Assembly: GCA_019914995.1 (NCBI GenBank)
Contig: CM034126.1
Span: forward strand, 5,151,001-5,215,000
Length of the DNA: 64,000 bases
DNA from: Acanthochlamys bracteata
Taxonomy: Eukaryota > Streptophyta > Magnoliopsida > Pandanales > Velloziaceae
Reading direction: 5' to 3'
A program made the translations under genes and the position numbers. Under the pieces are notes generated by a model. It had not been told where the DNA came from, did no database searches, and worked only from the letters and a program-made list of their open reading frames with translations. Shown in pieces: positions 36,218 through 47,413 of the stretch. Positions within the stretch are counted from its first letter, which is position 1; every line of letters begins with the position of its first letter.

Positions 36218-36556
36218 TCAACTGTGACCTTGCATATCAAGCATTTCATCTAATTCCTTAACTCTTCGAAGACCATCGCTGATCAGAAAGCGAACTTTCT
36301 GCCTATCATCACAGAATCTATTCTTTTCAAACTCCTCCCTCATTGTTTGTTGCAGGTCACCTGCAAAGAAGCATCATTCTTTTAGGTATCTAATTGATAA
36401 GAACTCAACAATATGTCACTTTCAGAAGGTATTCTTGATATGACTCGTACCTCTTGCATGAGGTGGTGCTCGGCGGGCAGTCCTTAGAGCTTGCCTAAAA
36501 AGCTTCAGTACTTGTGCTCGAACAAGGAACGCGTGTAAATCCAAAGTGTAGACCAT
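36218..36556 (-). CDS. LYR-motif protein (LYRM2-like), two exons, 82 aa
   Basis: Exons 36451-36556 and 36218-36360 are separated by a 90-bp GT-AG intron and join in phase 1 at a Gly codon. The product reads MVYTLDLHAFLVR, then VLKLFRQALRTARR (the LYR motif in its L-F-R form), then a helix with TMREEFEKNR and RFLISDGLRRVKELDEMLDMQGHS. Length and helix order match the small Complex1_LYR proteins, which bind acyl-carrier protein in the mitochondrial matrix and help assemble respiratory complexes or Fe-S enzymes. The end MLDMQGHS resembles plant LYRM2-like members as I recall them. Each exon is too short for ordinary ORF detection. The start ATG gives a complete family-sized protein, so no further 5' exon is needed. 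Confidence 0.82.
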
Positions 36557-37689
36557 GATTCTGTATAAAACAGATCCGCACCAAAATTCCACTAAGTTAT
36601 CACAACAGTGTTTAGATCACACCAAGGTTGTGATTGGCAAGATCTACTTTGACAGTTCCAGTCTCAGATACAGCTCATTCAGAGAGGCTAAGCTCTCAAC
36701 CAACTGACAATCCCCAGAAGCATCAATGTTCAAAGCCAACATGGAATAGCGCCTGCTAGACTAACTGCAATCTGTCAGACAAATGTCCTTGCAAAACTGC
36801 ATTAAAAAAAATTGTTTCAAGAATAACATGTCCTTCAAATCAGCAACCTTTAAAAGAATAATAAACTTCAATCTCAAACGAAAATAAAAAAACATACTTG
36901 AACTAGCACTCATGGTGATACATAAGAGTTAACTAAGACAGCAATTCAAGTAAAAACCAAAGTTTTTGGGACAAATAGAAAAGAGAGGAAAATTAGTTAT
37001 TAACATAAGCTCAGTAGAAAATGCTGTAATAGAATTTTCTTAAATCTTCAAAATATCATGAGCCAGTTGGCTACATGCTCCAATCCGTTAAATATGAATC
37101 TATCTTACCCATGTTTTGTTGCTGGCTGCATTATTGGTGATAATGGCTGTAAAAGCGCTTCAATTAGTTTGCTCATTCCCTAAGCTTTACACAAATATTT
37201 AAGTCAATGCACCTTCATTAAGACAATGTTGAAGGTGAGATAGTTGATGTAATGCCGGATTATGGCCATTGGAAATCAAAATTCTTGGAAAGTAACATAC
37301 TTATTAAAGTCACAGCCTGCTGTGAAATTAAAACAACTAACCAAGTTGCAAAACTTTAATTCAGTATATCTACTCAAGCAGAATTACCATCACAACTACT
37401 TAGGCTTTGTTTGAATAAGAAGTGTAGCCATGGTGTGGATAAAATTTTAGGCAGGAGAAATTGAAAATTCTTTTAAAATAATTGTTTGGTCTTTCTTTGA
37501 ATATTACAGAAAGCATGGTTTGGAGAATTAACTAGAGTTATAATTCTCCTAAATGGATTTAAGAAGTCCTTTCCTAAAATAGCATTTTACAAAATCAACC
37601 CTAGAGATGCTTATTGCATGCACCATGTGAGATCGTAAGGTCATGAACTCTAATAGTGGGAATGAGTTATACCACAATTGTCGGATACG
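36557..37689. other. Intergenic between the LYR and PPR genes
   Basis: Likely holds the 5' leader and promoter of the LYR gene and the 3' untranslated region of the PPR gene. No repeat with clear ends and no exon recognised. Confidence 0.4.
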
Positions 37690-39168
37690 TCATGTTAGGT
37701 CGGACACATTTGGGAGTAGATCGCTTAATAACCTATGTATCTCTCTTGTTGAGGGATGCCTAGCATCTCCCACTAGAAACTTGTGCAATTTCCTGTCCAC
37801 CTCTATTATGCTAAAGCCCCTCTCTTTCTTCATGCCTCTATCTAGCATCCTATGCCTCACTCTACCAACCTCATCCCACCTTTCACCCTTAGCAAGCACA
37901 TTGGAAAAACCAACAAAGAATCCTCCCTCTTCATCCAGAAGCCCAGAATCCATCAACTGGTCTCCTAATCTATAAGCCCATCCAGCTCGAGCATGTACAA
38001 CAGAAGCATGGAAGAGTGAACCCCAGATAACAAGATTTGCCTTGAAAGGCATCGACTTGATGATCTTCTCTGCCTCCTCAAAGTGGCCAGCTCGACCAAA
38101 CAGGTCAATAATGGCTCCATAATGCTCCATTCTGGCCTCAAGCCCAAACTCTCCCCCCATGCTGTTAAACAATCTGATTCCATCTTCAACCAGCCCACAG
38201 TGGGAGCAAGCATGGAGAATACTAGTGAAGGCCAGGCTATCTGGCTTAGGGCCCAGATCCACCATTCTTTTAAAGAGAGTTAATGCTTGTTCCCCAAGTC
38301 CTTGCAGTGCCAAACCACCAATCATTGCAGTCCATGTCACCACATCCTTTGTCTCCACACTATCAAACACCTTAGTAGCATATCCTATGTTTCCACACTT
38401 AGCATACATGAAAATCAAGCTCGCAGACACTTCCAGTGAGGTATCAGCACCCCGGCGCATGGCAAGAGAATGCAAGCACTTCCCGTGCAAAAGCGAGCCA
38501 GCAATAGCAGAGCATGACAATGTTGCAACCATAGTGTCAATGTTTGGTTCAGCATCTACCCCAGATAGCATCTCAGAAATCAACGCAAGCCCCTCCTCAT
38601 GCGCTCCATACCGAGCGCAGGAGAATATGGCAGCATTCCAAGTGACAATAGTCCTTTGTGGCATTTCATCAAACACCTTGAGGGAAGACTCAATTTGGCC
38701 ACAAGCTGCGTATGCATGGAGAAGGGCGGTACCAGCATGGGTATGTCTTTCAAGGCCATGTTTGAACATAATGGCATGGGCTGGGGAGGAAGCGGTACAG
38801 CAGCGGCCACAAGCGCGGAGCAGAAAAGGAAAAGTGAAACAATCAGGGTGAAGGCCAGAACGAAGCATGCCACGGAACAGAAGGAAAGCAGCAGCTGGAT
38901 CAGGGCCAGCAGAAACAGCACGAAGAAGAGTTGTATAAGAAAATGCAGTGGGATTTCGAGAAGCAGCAAAGGCAAGCTGAGCAAGAGCAAGATCTCCAGA
39001 GTCTGCGCAGGCGCCGACGAGCCGCGCTGCAACGAAAGGGTCGTTTCCCCACAGGCCCAGTGTCAAGGCTCGTGCAAGGAGTTCTTTCAGCTGGGGAACC
39101 CGCTGGTGAGTGGAGAGAAGACAGATAAAGTTGCCCCGAGCTTTGGCGAGCGAAATGTTTCCGGTCAT
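37690..39168 (-). CDS. PLS-class PPR protein with E domain
   Basis: Intronless, 492 aa. PPR motifs run from about residue 45 to 370 with typical PLS cores such as TAFSYTTLLRAV, DCFTFPFLLRAC, GTALLHAYAACGQIESSLKVFDEMPQRT, SASLIFMYAKCGNIGYATKVFD and DVVTWTAMIGGLALQG. E motifs follow (VIWGSLFHAS near 390, then GFSIIEVDRKLHKFLVGDARHP), ending without a DYW domain. E-class proteins select an RNA editing or processing site in plastids or mitochondria and recruit a deaminase in trans. The N-terminus is basic and may be a targeting peptide, though a short one. GGCCCA (TGGGCC on the coding strand) lies about 215 bp upstream. High GC makes large antisense frames that are shadows. Compare the dead DYW relative at 31233-33001. 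Confidence 0.92.
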   Translation of the reverse strand: MTGNISLAKARGNFICLLSTHQRVPQLKELLARALTLGLWGNDPFVAARLVGACADSGDLALAQLAFAASRNPTAFSYTTLLRAVSAGPDPAAAFLLFRGMLRSGLHPDCFTFPFLLRACGRCCTASSPAHAIMFKHGLERHTHAGTALLHAYAACGQIESSLKVFDEMPQRTIVTWNAAIFSCARYGAHEEGLALISEMLSGVDAEPNIDTMVATLSCSAIAGSLLHGKCLHSLAMRRGADTSLEVSASLIFMYAKCGNIGYATKVFDSVETKDVVTWTAMIGGLALQGLGEQALTLFKRMVDLGPKPDSLAFTSILHACSHCGLVEDGIRLFNSMGGEFGLEARMEHYGAIIDLFGRAGHFEEAEKIIKSMPFKANLVIWGSLFHASVVHARAGWAYRLGDQLMDSGLLDEEGGFFVGFSNVLAKGERWDEVGRVRHRMLDRGMKKERGFSIIEVDRKLHKFLVGDARHPSTREIHRLLSDLLPNVSDLT

Positions 39169-39383
39169 TTAACGATTACGAAAAACAACTAACCATGCAA
39201 ACTATTGAGCGAGTTTCGGGGGAAAAAACTTCCGCCAAATGTAATAAAAGAATTGAGAAGAAATTGGAAAGAAAGCCTTACAGTTATTGTCCTTGTTGCT
39301 CGCCTCCGGCGTCGGCGGCGTTCGGAAAGCTGGTATGCCCGTGGCGTATAGCATCGGCTTTTTGCTGGACTTATCGTGATGTT

Positions 39384-39389
39384 GGCCCA
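39384..39389 (-). promoter_or_regulatory. Site II-type promoter element (TGGGCC)
   Basis: The TGGGCC motif upstream of the PPR start is the TCP-bound site II element common in promoters of plant organellar and growth genes. Single motif, so modest confidence. Confidence 0.35.
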
Positions 39390-39416
39390 TTTATTTTGTG
39401 TGTTCTTTTGATCTGA

Positions 39417-40558
39417 AAATAAATTACAAAAAATTAAATTACTGAAAAGTTGATCATAGCAAATATTGTTGTTAAAAATTATGTTTTCCAATAAAATTTT
39501 TAAATATTTTACTTTAAAATATTTTATAAAATTTTTAAATTTAGAAAATATAAAAAATTTTAAATTGTCAAATCTTATTATTAAAATTTAATTTTTTATT
39601 TAAAAAAATGAACGAAAATTGATTTTTTATTTCTTTTTTGTACCTTAAAATGAGTTAAATTGATTTGTACTCAAAAAAAGTGTGTTATAAAAATAAAAAG
39701 AACACACTATTAGGATTGCGCGAATGAACTCGAGCTTAACTTGTCAAAAGATCAGGGCCATGTGAAAGTTTCACATAAGCACTCGATCCTTTGACTAAGA
39801 GCGTATTTTAATTATCCAAAATTCTAATATTTTGAATTAAAATTAGAGCTTCGAAAAGTTCATATATTTTATTTGTACAAAGAATTAAAAATTTCAGTTC
39901 TATCAACAAAATTTTAACTCTAACTTTCATATATACACACTTCACAATACAGTTCTATTATTCAATTTTCAATTTATTTTCACAAATAATTAAAATACAA
40001 AAATTAAACTCTATTTTCAATCTATTTTTTAAAAACTCTATTTTTTAATTTTATTTATGTAAAATTCAGTTAAGGATGTTTGAAACTCGCCTTAAGTTGC
40101 AAATTTTATTATTTCATGCATTACAATAGAGATCACTTATGAGTTGTTTGGCGAAACGTATCAATTATATATAGACTTAAACCTAAAATTGATAAAATTT
40201 TAAAAATCCAGGTTACGAGTGGAACACGATTATGTTTTTCTTAAAATTATTACTCCAAGTTCAGACAAACGGCATAAGATAACGCCAAATATCAAAAGGG
40301 AATCTCTTTGTCCGGATTTGCAAAAGCTCAATAGACTAAACTAAGAAGATTATACGAATGGCTTCAGTTTGGTGACGGCGGCGCAACAGTCGCATTCTCC
40401 ATGTGGTTTCCCTATTTTGTTTAATCGATTCGCATAATCAAACCACCCTCCGCCCATGTTCTCCAATCACTCCATTGCATCAACAATTATCACATTCAAA
40501 GATTCTAACAAAAAGAAATTTTTGTTTCGCGTTACAAAACCTTTCGCCTACCTTCTTC
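39417..40558. other. Intergenic with a family A element
   Basis: An AT-rich block near 39480-39670 is followed by the family A element at 39799-40092. The rest is featureless up to the TATA box of the next gene. Confidence 0.45.
39799..40092. mobile_element. Family A MITE
   Basis: 294 bp flanked by TAA at 39796-39798 and 40093-40095. Ends are degenerate (GAGCGTATTTTAATTATCC left; GTTTGAAACTCGCCT right). Internal words (TACAAAGAATTA, AACTCTAACTTTCATAT, CAATTTTCAA) match the copy at 46537. Confidence 0.55.
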
Positions 40559-40570
40559 TCTATATATAAA
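40559..40570 (+). promoter_or_regulatory. TATA box upstream of the 40642 gene
   Basis: CTATATATAAAC about 75 bp upstream of the ATG at 40642. Confidence 0.55.
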
Positions 40571-40641
40571 CATGAATATTCATAAAAAAACTAACCAAGT
40601 AATACTACTTCAGCAAGGAATAACAATTACAAGTTTCAGAG

Positions 40642-41064
40642 ATGTCTTGCCACAGAAACTTCAATTCTTGGCTTTGTACAAGCCCAAGGTTGATCAGTAG
40701 GAGACACAACAAGAGATCAGAGGAAGCATTCCAGCTTCGACCATGTACTGCTGAAGATGATGAGCATCAAAGTACTCCGACGCTCTCCGACATTGGAGAA
40801 GGTGGCGATGGCAACGACGGCGCCGTGAGAGTGAAGTTTGTGGTGAGCAAGAAGCAGCTGAGAAAGATGTTGGCTTGTATGGGCTCACAGAAAGGAAACC
40901 AACGACAAGGTAGCTTGCGCTGTGCTTCGTCGTTGCTGCAGCCGACTACCTTAGAGCAGTTGTTGCATGTCTTACGGAGGCGGCACGTCAGGCAGGTTAA
41001 TTCAGTGAAGGGACGTAGGCGATCTTGGGCACCTTCTCTACAGAGCATCCCTGAGGAGATCTAA
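40642..41064 (+). CDS. Small plant protein of unknown function
   Basis: Single exon, 140 aa, ATG at 40642 after a good TATA box and a leader of roughly 50 bases. Residues 1-30 are basic with several Cys and Arg. Residues 36-60 are acidic and Gly-rich. Residues 62-79 (VRVKFVVSKKQLRKMLA) form a predicted beta-helix unit. The C-terminal part (TLEQLLHVLRRRHVRQ, then RSWAPSLQSIPEE) resembles the end of plant PADRE/DUF4228-like proteins in its W-P-L-SIPE pattern; that is a weak recollection, not a proven match. No membrane segment or signal peptide. GC content and codon use are gene-like against AT-rich flanks, which supports it being real. Confidence 0.7.
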   Translation: MSCHRNFNSWLCTSPRLISRRHNKRSEEAFQLRPCTAEDDEHQSTPTLSDIGEGGDGNDGAVRVKFVVSKKQLRKMLACMGSQKGNQRQGSLRCASSLLQPTTLEQLLHVLRRRHVRQVNSVKGRRRSWAPSLQSIPEEI

Positions 41065-43431
41065 CAATGAGCAAAGTTATCCCATGAACCTAAATCTGTT
41101 TGCAAATTGGTTTCAGTTGCATCGAGCCATTCTAGCTATATATATTTTGTTGTGTAGAGAGATGGCAATATTCGTCATCCCATATGATCAGCTAGCTAGC
41201 TAGTTTGTATCTAGTTACTTTTCACACACGTATGATGTATTTAATAACGAGTTTTTGCATTTTTTATCAAGTAGTAAGGGCATGTATAAGTTACAGTAAA
41301 ATGAGTTTTTCAAAGCAAGTTTTTTTAAATCAACTAGCTTCCATTATGAAAGAAAAAAACATGATCTTTTCTGTACACAAAGTTTCAACTCTGTCAAAAT
41401 TTGTAACTTCTTTCCTGCTGTTATTATGTTTTGTTGTTTGGTTCTCCTGGTTTTCCAACTGCATGACATGAAAGTTTTCTTGTTGTTATTGTTATGGTTT
41501 GATGTTGGTACAAGGACTCTATTACAATTGCTGTTGCAGAATATGTTTCTTTTCTTCATGTGACAAATTATTGCGGCATGTGACTCTCTCTTAACCTGTT
41601 CAATGTTTGTGGATTTACTAGAGCCACCCTTCTTCTGGACTTTGTCAAGTTCTCATTTGTTTCTTTTACTTTTCATTTTCATTGGTGGATTTATTTGCTC
41701 AGAACTCGACCTATTGCTTCTAATCAGCAAATTTGTTTTACTTTTTCCTAGTTTCAACTTCTTGTAACTTGTAAGTAGTCTTAACTAAATTTCGCAGAAA
41801 TTTTCAAACCTTTTAGCTCTTTCTTGGTCTAGATGATCACAAGTAGTATGTGTTTGTTCTATTGTATCAAGTGTTGCTAAAATGAAACCTTATTTGGAAT
41901 TGCAAAATTTTAGTTGTTTATAAGTATCCCCTGGTTGATTTATGGCTATAGGTTTTTGTTCTTTTTTTTTTTTAGCTTAAAACTATTTTTATACTTAAAC
42001 AGATTGTTAGTTATTCTTAGAACTAGTTCATCACCTATTTTGATCTTTTATTATTGTTAAAAAGTTTGCAATGCGACAAAGGCACCCGTTGTTGGATGGC
42101 CTTCAGTTCTATTGCTGCACTTTCATTGCATTCTGATTTCTGTTTGCATTCTATTGATGTCTACAAGTAGTTTCTGTTAGCATGTCGCTGTCTATAGGAT
42201 AATATTTGCTACTTGATGTTGTTTAAAATATATTACATATCTTGAAGATTGGTTATGTTGTCTGGTCACTCTAGTTGCATTGCATTCTATTTAGGAATTT
42301 AAAGTTTAAACTGCCATTTCATTACATTCAGTTTGGTTGAATTACTTGTTCATAATTTCTTATAGTAGCAAGTTTCATTCTGTTTGGTTTCATGGTTTGA
42401 TGACTATTCTGTAACTTCTGTTTGCAACATTGTATTCTATTTTATTTGCTGTATCGTTCTGATGGTGTAAGACTTACAAAATACTTTTGAAGTTTGTTGC
42501 TAACTATAATATTTTTTATGTATAAAAAATATGGTGTGGATTGACTCTGTGTTGTAGTGAGTAGTGACTAGTGACGTAGTATGCTTATTACGCTTGTTAT
42601 TGCTGGCTGGGATACTAAGGATAGTGTTGACTGCTGGCTGGAACAGTAAAAATTGTGATGCAGTATGCTTGTTATTTTTGAAGGAAGGGTGATTGTTATG
42701 CAGTATGCTTATTTAATTGCTGGCTGGAACAGCAAGGTTGATTGATTGCTGGTTAGAAGTACTTACTGAAAGTCTGAGACAACAAGGCTTACTGCTTACT
42801 ACTTGATTGTAATTTGTATTGGTGAATATTCTGAAACAAGAACAAGAAATCTGTGACTTGTATTGGTGAATATTTTTGTAACTTGTAACCAACTGACAGC
42901 CTTATTTTTGAAGTTTATTAGCCTTATTACAAGAAGTCTGTTCGGTGAATATTGGTGATGTTGTTGCTTATTACTTATTAGCATTATTATTGAAGTTTAG
43001 TGGCTAAAACCTGCCGGGTCAACCCGACACCTGTTGACTTAGTGAGCAAACCGGATTGCTGTCCTGGTCGGTTCCGATAACACTGGTTGAAAGACGACCT
43101 GCCAGCTACAACAGTCTTCTTTACCTTATGTCACAGGCTTAAAGAGTTTTTTGACTTTGGCAATAAGGCCTGCAACAAGGCACCTAAGGCAAAAAGAATA
43201 TGAAGAGAAGTAAAAATAATAGTACCGTGACACCTTATCACTCGACTCCTTTGCTCTCACCTAATAACTTTTATTTTCTCATCATCGCCAATAATACTAC
43301 CGACTGTTCTCGCAATTTTCATCGCATGTACCTTTGCCCATCTCCTCTTCAGTGCTACTATCCCTGCCTCTGTCTGCCTAGTCGCGCCTAGTTTCCAAGA
43401 TTACTCCGCTAGCACCATCTCCGTGTAAAAC
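41065..43431. other. T-rich noncoding region with degenerate short repeats
   Basis: Over about 1.5 kb the plus strand is strongly T-rich (runs such as TTTGTTTTACTTTTTCC), in contrast to the balanced A/T elsewhere. No frame is credible. From 42570 to 42790 short words recur (GCTGGCTGG, GCAGTATGCTT), and near 43010-43090 CGGGTCAACCCG and CGGTTCCGATAACACTG resemble the subterminal and terminal style of hAT elements. No complete element could be delimited. Confidence 0.4.
42570..42790. repeat. Cluster of short degenerate repeats
   Basis: GCTGGCTGG occurs three times (near 42603, 42632 and 42720), with a degenerate fourth copy near 42748. TAGTATGCTT or CAGTATGCTT occurs near 42576, 42660 and 42700. 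Spacing is irregular, so this is not a clean tandem array. Confidence 0.5.
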
Positions 43432-44283
43432 TAGGGCTGTATCGGTAGATCGTTTTTTTTTTATTGATCTATTTATAATCGAATCAAATTCGTTCAATTT
43501 TAATCTAATTTATAAATTTATATGGATCAAAATTATTAATTCTAATCTAATCTATTTATTAATCGAGTCAAATTTGAATAGACCCATTTAATAATAAAAT
43601 TTTTAATTTTTAATTCTATATTTTTAAACTTGAGTGTAATATAAAATCAGTTGAAATAAAAATACATAATATTCTTGGTGAAGAGATATATTGAGTATCC
43701 GTCAAATTATGTATTTCTTACTTGATCGGTCCTTAGAATATCACAAAAGATTATTTTTTATTTTTTAAAAATATGTACTGATACCTGAAAATTTATAATT
43801 ATAAATACATACTAATAATTTCGATAAAAGTTTTTATAAAAATATCTAATCTAACAAAATTTTGATAAAAGTCTTTATACAAAGTTGAAATTCGTATTTA
43901 AAAAAATCTATATAGTAATACTTTCAAAAATATTATTATTCTTATTTTATATTATTTTATTAAATCATAAAAACAAACGATTAATTATAAATACAATATA
44001 ATTTAATAATTTATAAATTATTATTACTGATTCTTTTTATTGTCAAAATTTTATTATACGATAATAAAAATTAAGAAAAAATTATTCCTTCAAAGATGGC
44101 AATTTAGATTGATACATTAATTTCAAATCGGCCCGAATCGATCTATCTAATTATTGGGTCAAATTTATCCAATCAAAATCTAGTTCATATATTTATATGG
44201 ATTAAAATTTTCAATCCTACATTTAATTAATTGGATCAATTTCTAACTGAACTTTCGAATTGGATCATATATTGTCCCACTTA
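43432..44283. mobile_element. Family D hAT-like non-autonomous element
   Basis: 852 bp. The left end TAGGGCTGTATCGGTAGATC and the right end, read inward as TAAGTGGGACAATATATGAT, are degenerate inverted repeats. Flanking 8-mers TGTAAAAC and TCTAAAAC match at 7 of 8 positions, which fixes the ends and points to hAT. Noncoding. Long ordered similarity to 3875-4669. Confidence 0.7.
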
Positions 44284-44678
44284 TCTAAAACTTGTCTTCC
44301 CATACTCTACATCCTAGAAGCTATTAAGCATGATCTTATGAGTTGGGCTCTCCACCACCCAAACTTGGTCTAAGAACTCGCCATACTAGTTCCGATCGCC
44401 TGCAAACTCAAGAAGGTTGTCACAGCTTAGTGTTACGAATGAACTAATGCAGGACTAACATTAAGTCGTTCCTAATAAGCGCAGCAAAAATATCAACCAG
44501 TTTACGATAACAATTGATAACACAACAAAACATGAAAGTTTTACGTGAAAAAACTTTCACAAGTTTGAAAAAAAATCTACGAACTCCACAAAAAAGAATC
44601 AACTACTAAAACTAATTACACTCTTTACTTTTTCGAAGGAACAATTAATGTTGTTTTCATATAATTATTAACTTCGCA

Positions 44679-44867
44679 TTACACAACAATCCTTACGCGC
44701 CGTACAATTCTACTGCTGCACCTCTGCCTCCGAAGGCGCTGGAGAGCGTAGAAAAACTTGGGCCTTTGCTCCAAGTCTTCTAGAGGAAGTGATTCCATGG
44801 AACCATGGGAAGATGAGCATGTCAAATTATATTGCTGCTCTGAAGTTTGCTTTGCTTCAGAAGCCAT
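44679..44867 (-). other. Unassigned 62-codon open frame
   Basis: From an ATG at 44867 the frame reads through MESLPLEDLEQRPKFFYALQ and a basic Arg-rich end to a TAA at 44681-44679. Its base composition is more gene-like than the surrounding DNA, but I recognise no family and no splice partner. It could be a real small protein, one exon, or chance. Confidence 0.2.
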
Positions 44868-46536
44868 TACACCCAAAACGGATTCTTCAAAAACTTCTCT
44901 TAAAAGTCTTTCAACAGATTACCTTTAAAAAAGCTAAAAGGGATATAAATTTTGTTATATTTTATCATTTGTTTCTAACAAATGGTACTACTAACCTTTT
45001 TTCATATATTTATTTTTCTCGGAGAGAAGTTACCAAAAATTAGAAAGAAAAAAATACATAGGAAAGCAGAAATCTAGCTGATTGTCAGTGTTATTCGATT
45101 TTCTTTTTTACTTTACAAATTCACAACAAAATGTATAAGAAAAAAAGATATACTAGAGAAACACTCAATCTTGATAGGAGTTAAAGACCAAAATTCTCAT
45201 TCATCAGTGTGCTGCAAAAACAACAAAAGAAAGAAGAAAAAAAGGAGTGATCGATGCTACACCGTATTGATTTTTCGTAGGTTGAACCGGGATTTAGGAA
45301 AGCTTGATTTATCTAACTGGGAAAAAAATACACGATTTTAACTTGGACGCTAGCTCTAATGCGAGCCCAATTTAGAGCATGTATTATTTGTTCGTAAGTG
45401 ATCCAAAAATAAATTTTTGAAAAACTACATCTTAAAAATTAAATAATTAGAAAGTAAGGTGGTGGGAATAAATTTATAAAAGTAAACATAAGAAGTTGCT
45501 CAAAAGTAAAGTTTTGACAAAAACTATCACTTTTAAAATCACTTATCGACAAGTAAACGAGCATTATCATTTTGCCTACCCTTGCCACATGATTAAAATC
45601 CGACCCAAAGCTTGGTCTATTTTCTTATGTACAAAAGACTACTCCCGAATTCGTAAACCATTCGTGACATGAATCTTATAGCAAAAACTTGTTTAAAATT
45701 GCAGACAAGATACAAACAGATAGTCGAATATAAATCATACGAATCTGAAGGAGATACCATATCCATGGAACAACGTCAACAGTCACCTAACAATCAAACC
45801 ATTCTTCATCAAAGAAAATAAAATTTCCTGAATATAAATAACTAGAAAAATTTTCGAATTTGGGATTTCTAGTGTTAATTGAACTAATGCTACTCATGTT
45901 CTATACTACTGATCATACATACACAAAAATACGTTCAAGATAAAAGGATTTGGCGTCATTAGTTGTTCTGCATTGACCTGTTAGAGCATCAAGCTGCGAA
46001 AAATTAGAAATTATAAACATGTTGACAACATATCGTATAGGCATAAATACTGAACGATTGTATTTTGTTTTGAACTAGACCAACTAGCGAGTGATTCTTG
46101 TTTATATTAGCACTACCAAATAGACATTTAAATGTTGTCCCGTTAAACTTTTCAATATTATACTTTATCATTATCTAAAATTTTACTCTGATACCACTTG
46201 TAAATATTTAACACCTGAAAAGTTAACTTCAAAGAAAACAAATTCCATCCTGAGATCTGACTTATACTTTTGCAAACCCAATCAAATCCAAAGTTTTAAA
46301 TCAATCTATTTTAAAATTTTCCAATACATAAATCTCTTTTTCATATTATCTTTACTCTATATGTGACTAATCTAACTCATCTTGTACCTAGCATTAAGTT
46401 CATACGATACACATCCAAATAAAATTTATACCACTAGTTGATAACCCTGTTGGTAAATGAGGACCACTTGATATAACTCAAAATAATATATGGCATAGCT
46501 AGTTGATCTACTTGAGGCCAAATACCAAGATTCTAT

Positions 46537-46832
46537 GGGCGTGTTTCAAACGCCCGTAACTCTATTTTTTCCCGCCAAATTTTGAGTTCCGAGCAGTTCA
46601 TGTATTTCAATTACACAAAGAACTCAGAACTTCACTTCCACATCCAGAACTCTAATTCTAACTTTCTTATTTGTACACTTTTTAATATAACTATATCTTT
46701 CAATTTTCAACACACTTCCAAAACCTATTGAAACATAAATACTGAACTCCACTTCCACTTTATTTTTTAAAAAACTCTATTTCTAATTTTTCACTTTCAC
46801 GAAACTCAGTTACGGGCATTTGAAATACACCC
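46537..46832. mobile_element. Family A MITE, complete
   Basis: 296 bp with strong inverted ends: GGGCGTGTTTCAAACGCCCG on the left and, read inward from the right, GGGTGTATTTCAAATGCCCG. TAT target duplications at 46534-46536 and 46833-46835. Noncoding. The 3-bp duplication is in the style of PIF/Harbinger (Tourist-like), although TAT is not the canonical TWA. Confidence 0.75.
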
Positions 46833-46849
46833 TATATAACAAAGTTACT

Positions 46850-47065
46850 TATAAAACATAGACAGATCAACAGATTTTTATTTGCATAACTTTCAGTATA
46901 ATTTTATTTTATAATTTTATTTGCACATCTCTTAATATAATTCTATTTTTTAATTTTTAACTTATTTTCAAAAAATATTAAAATATAAATACTGAACTTT
47001 ACTTTTAATTTATTTTTAAAAAATTTTATTTTATAATTTTTAGCTACGAGTATTTAAAACATTCA
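46850..47065. repeat. Partial family A copy adjacent to the previous one
   Basis: Right-half words (TAAATACTGAACT, then AAAATTTTATTTTATAATTTTT, then CTACGAGTATTTAAAACATTC) repeat the end of the 46537 element. The left end is missing or fused. Confidence 0.4.
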
Positions 47066-47203
47066 AAAAATTCATTAAGATTGTTGCAAATGATATGCAG
47101 CATTTTTAAGACATTGGTGGAAGCAGCGTTTAGTGACGCTCACGCTTCTGCTCTGCTCTTTTGCCAGTGCAAAAACCTGCTTTGGCATTTCTACAGTGGT
47201 TCT

Positions 47204-47413
47204 CACGTGCCCACCAACTAATCTCTCTCTGCACCCAAAAAGAACAAAATGCCAAATTGCCAGACCACTACCTGTTCCCCATCGCTCCAATCAGGACACT
47301 CACTGACAGCTACTGTACAGGCCCAGATCCACTTCTTTATTTTACCATCTTTCAGATCTCACGGCTCAGATTTTATTCTACAATACACTTATCCTGCAAA
47401 CCCCAAAACCCTA
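47204..47413 (+). promoter_or_regulatory. Orphan promoter-like motif cluster
   Basis: A G-box CACGTG (47204-47209), a site II half GGCCCA (47320-47325) and a telo-box AAACCCTA (47406-47413) lie within 210 bp in locally less AT-rich DNA. This is a combination typical of ribosomal-protein and growth genes, but no coding start follows before the 3' end of the antisense SMT2 gene. It may be the remnant of a lost gene's promoter. Confidence 0.3.

Larger units (their letters stand above)
44284..47203. other. Intergenic with family A elements and LTR-like debris
   Basis: 44460-44600 (GAAAGTTTTACGTGAAAAAACT) resembles fragments of LTR retrotransposons. A 62-codon minus-strand frame at 44679-44867 is described separately. 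Two family A copies lie at 46537-46832 and about 46850-47065. Nothing else recognised. Confidence 0.4.

Noticed and set aside
38159..39192. Large plus-strand frames over the PPR gene
   Set aside because: Shadows of the GC-rich minus-strand PPR coding sequence, which has clear PPR repeats and E motifs.
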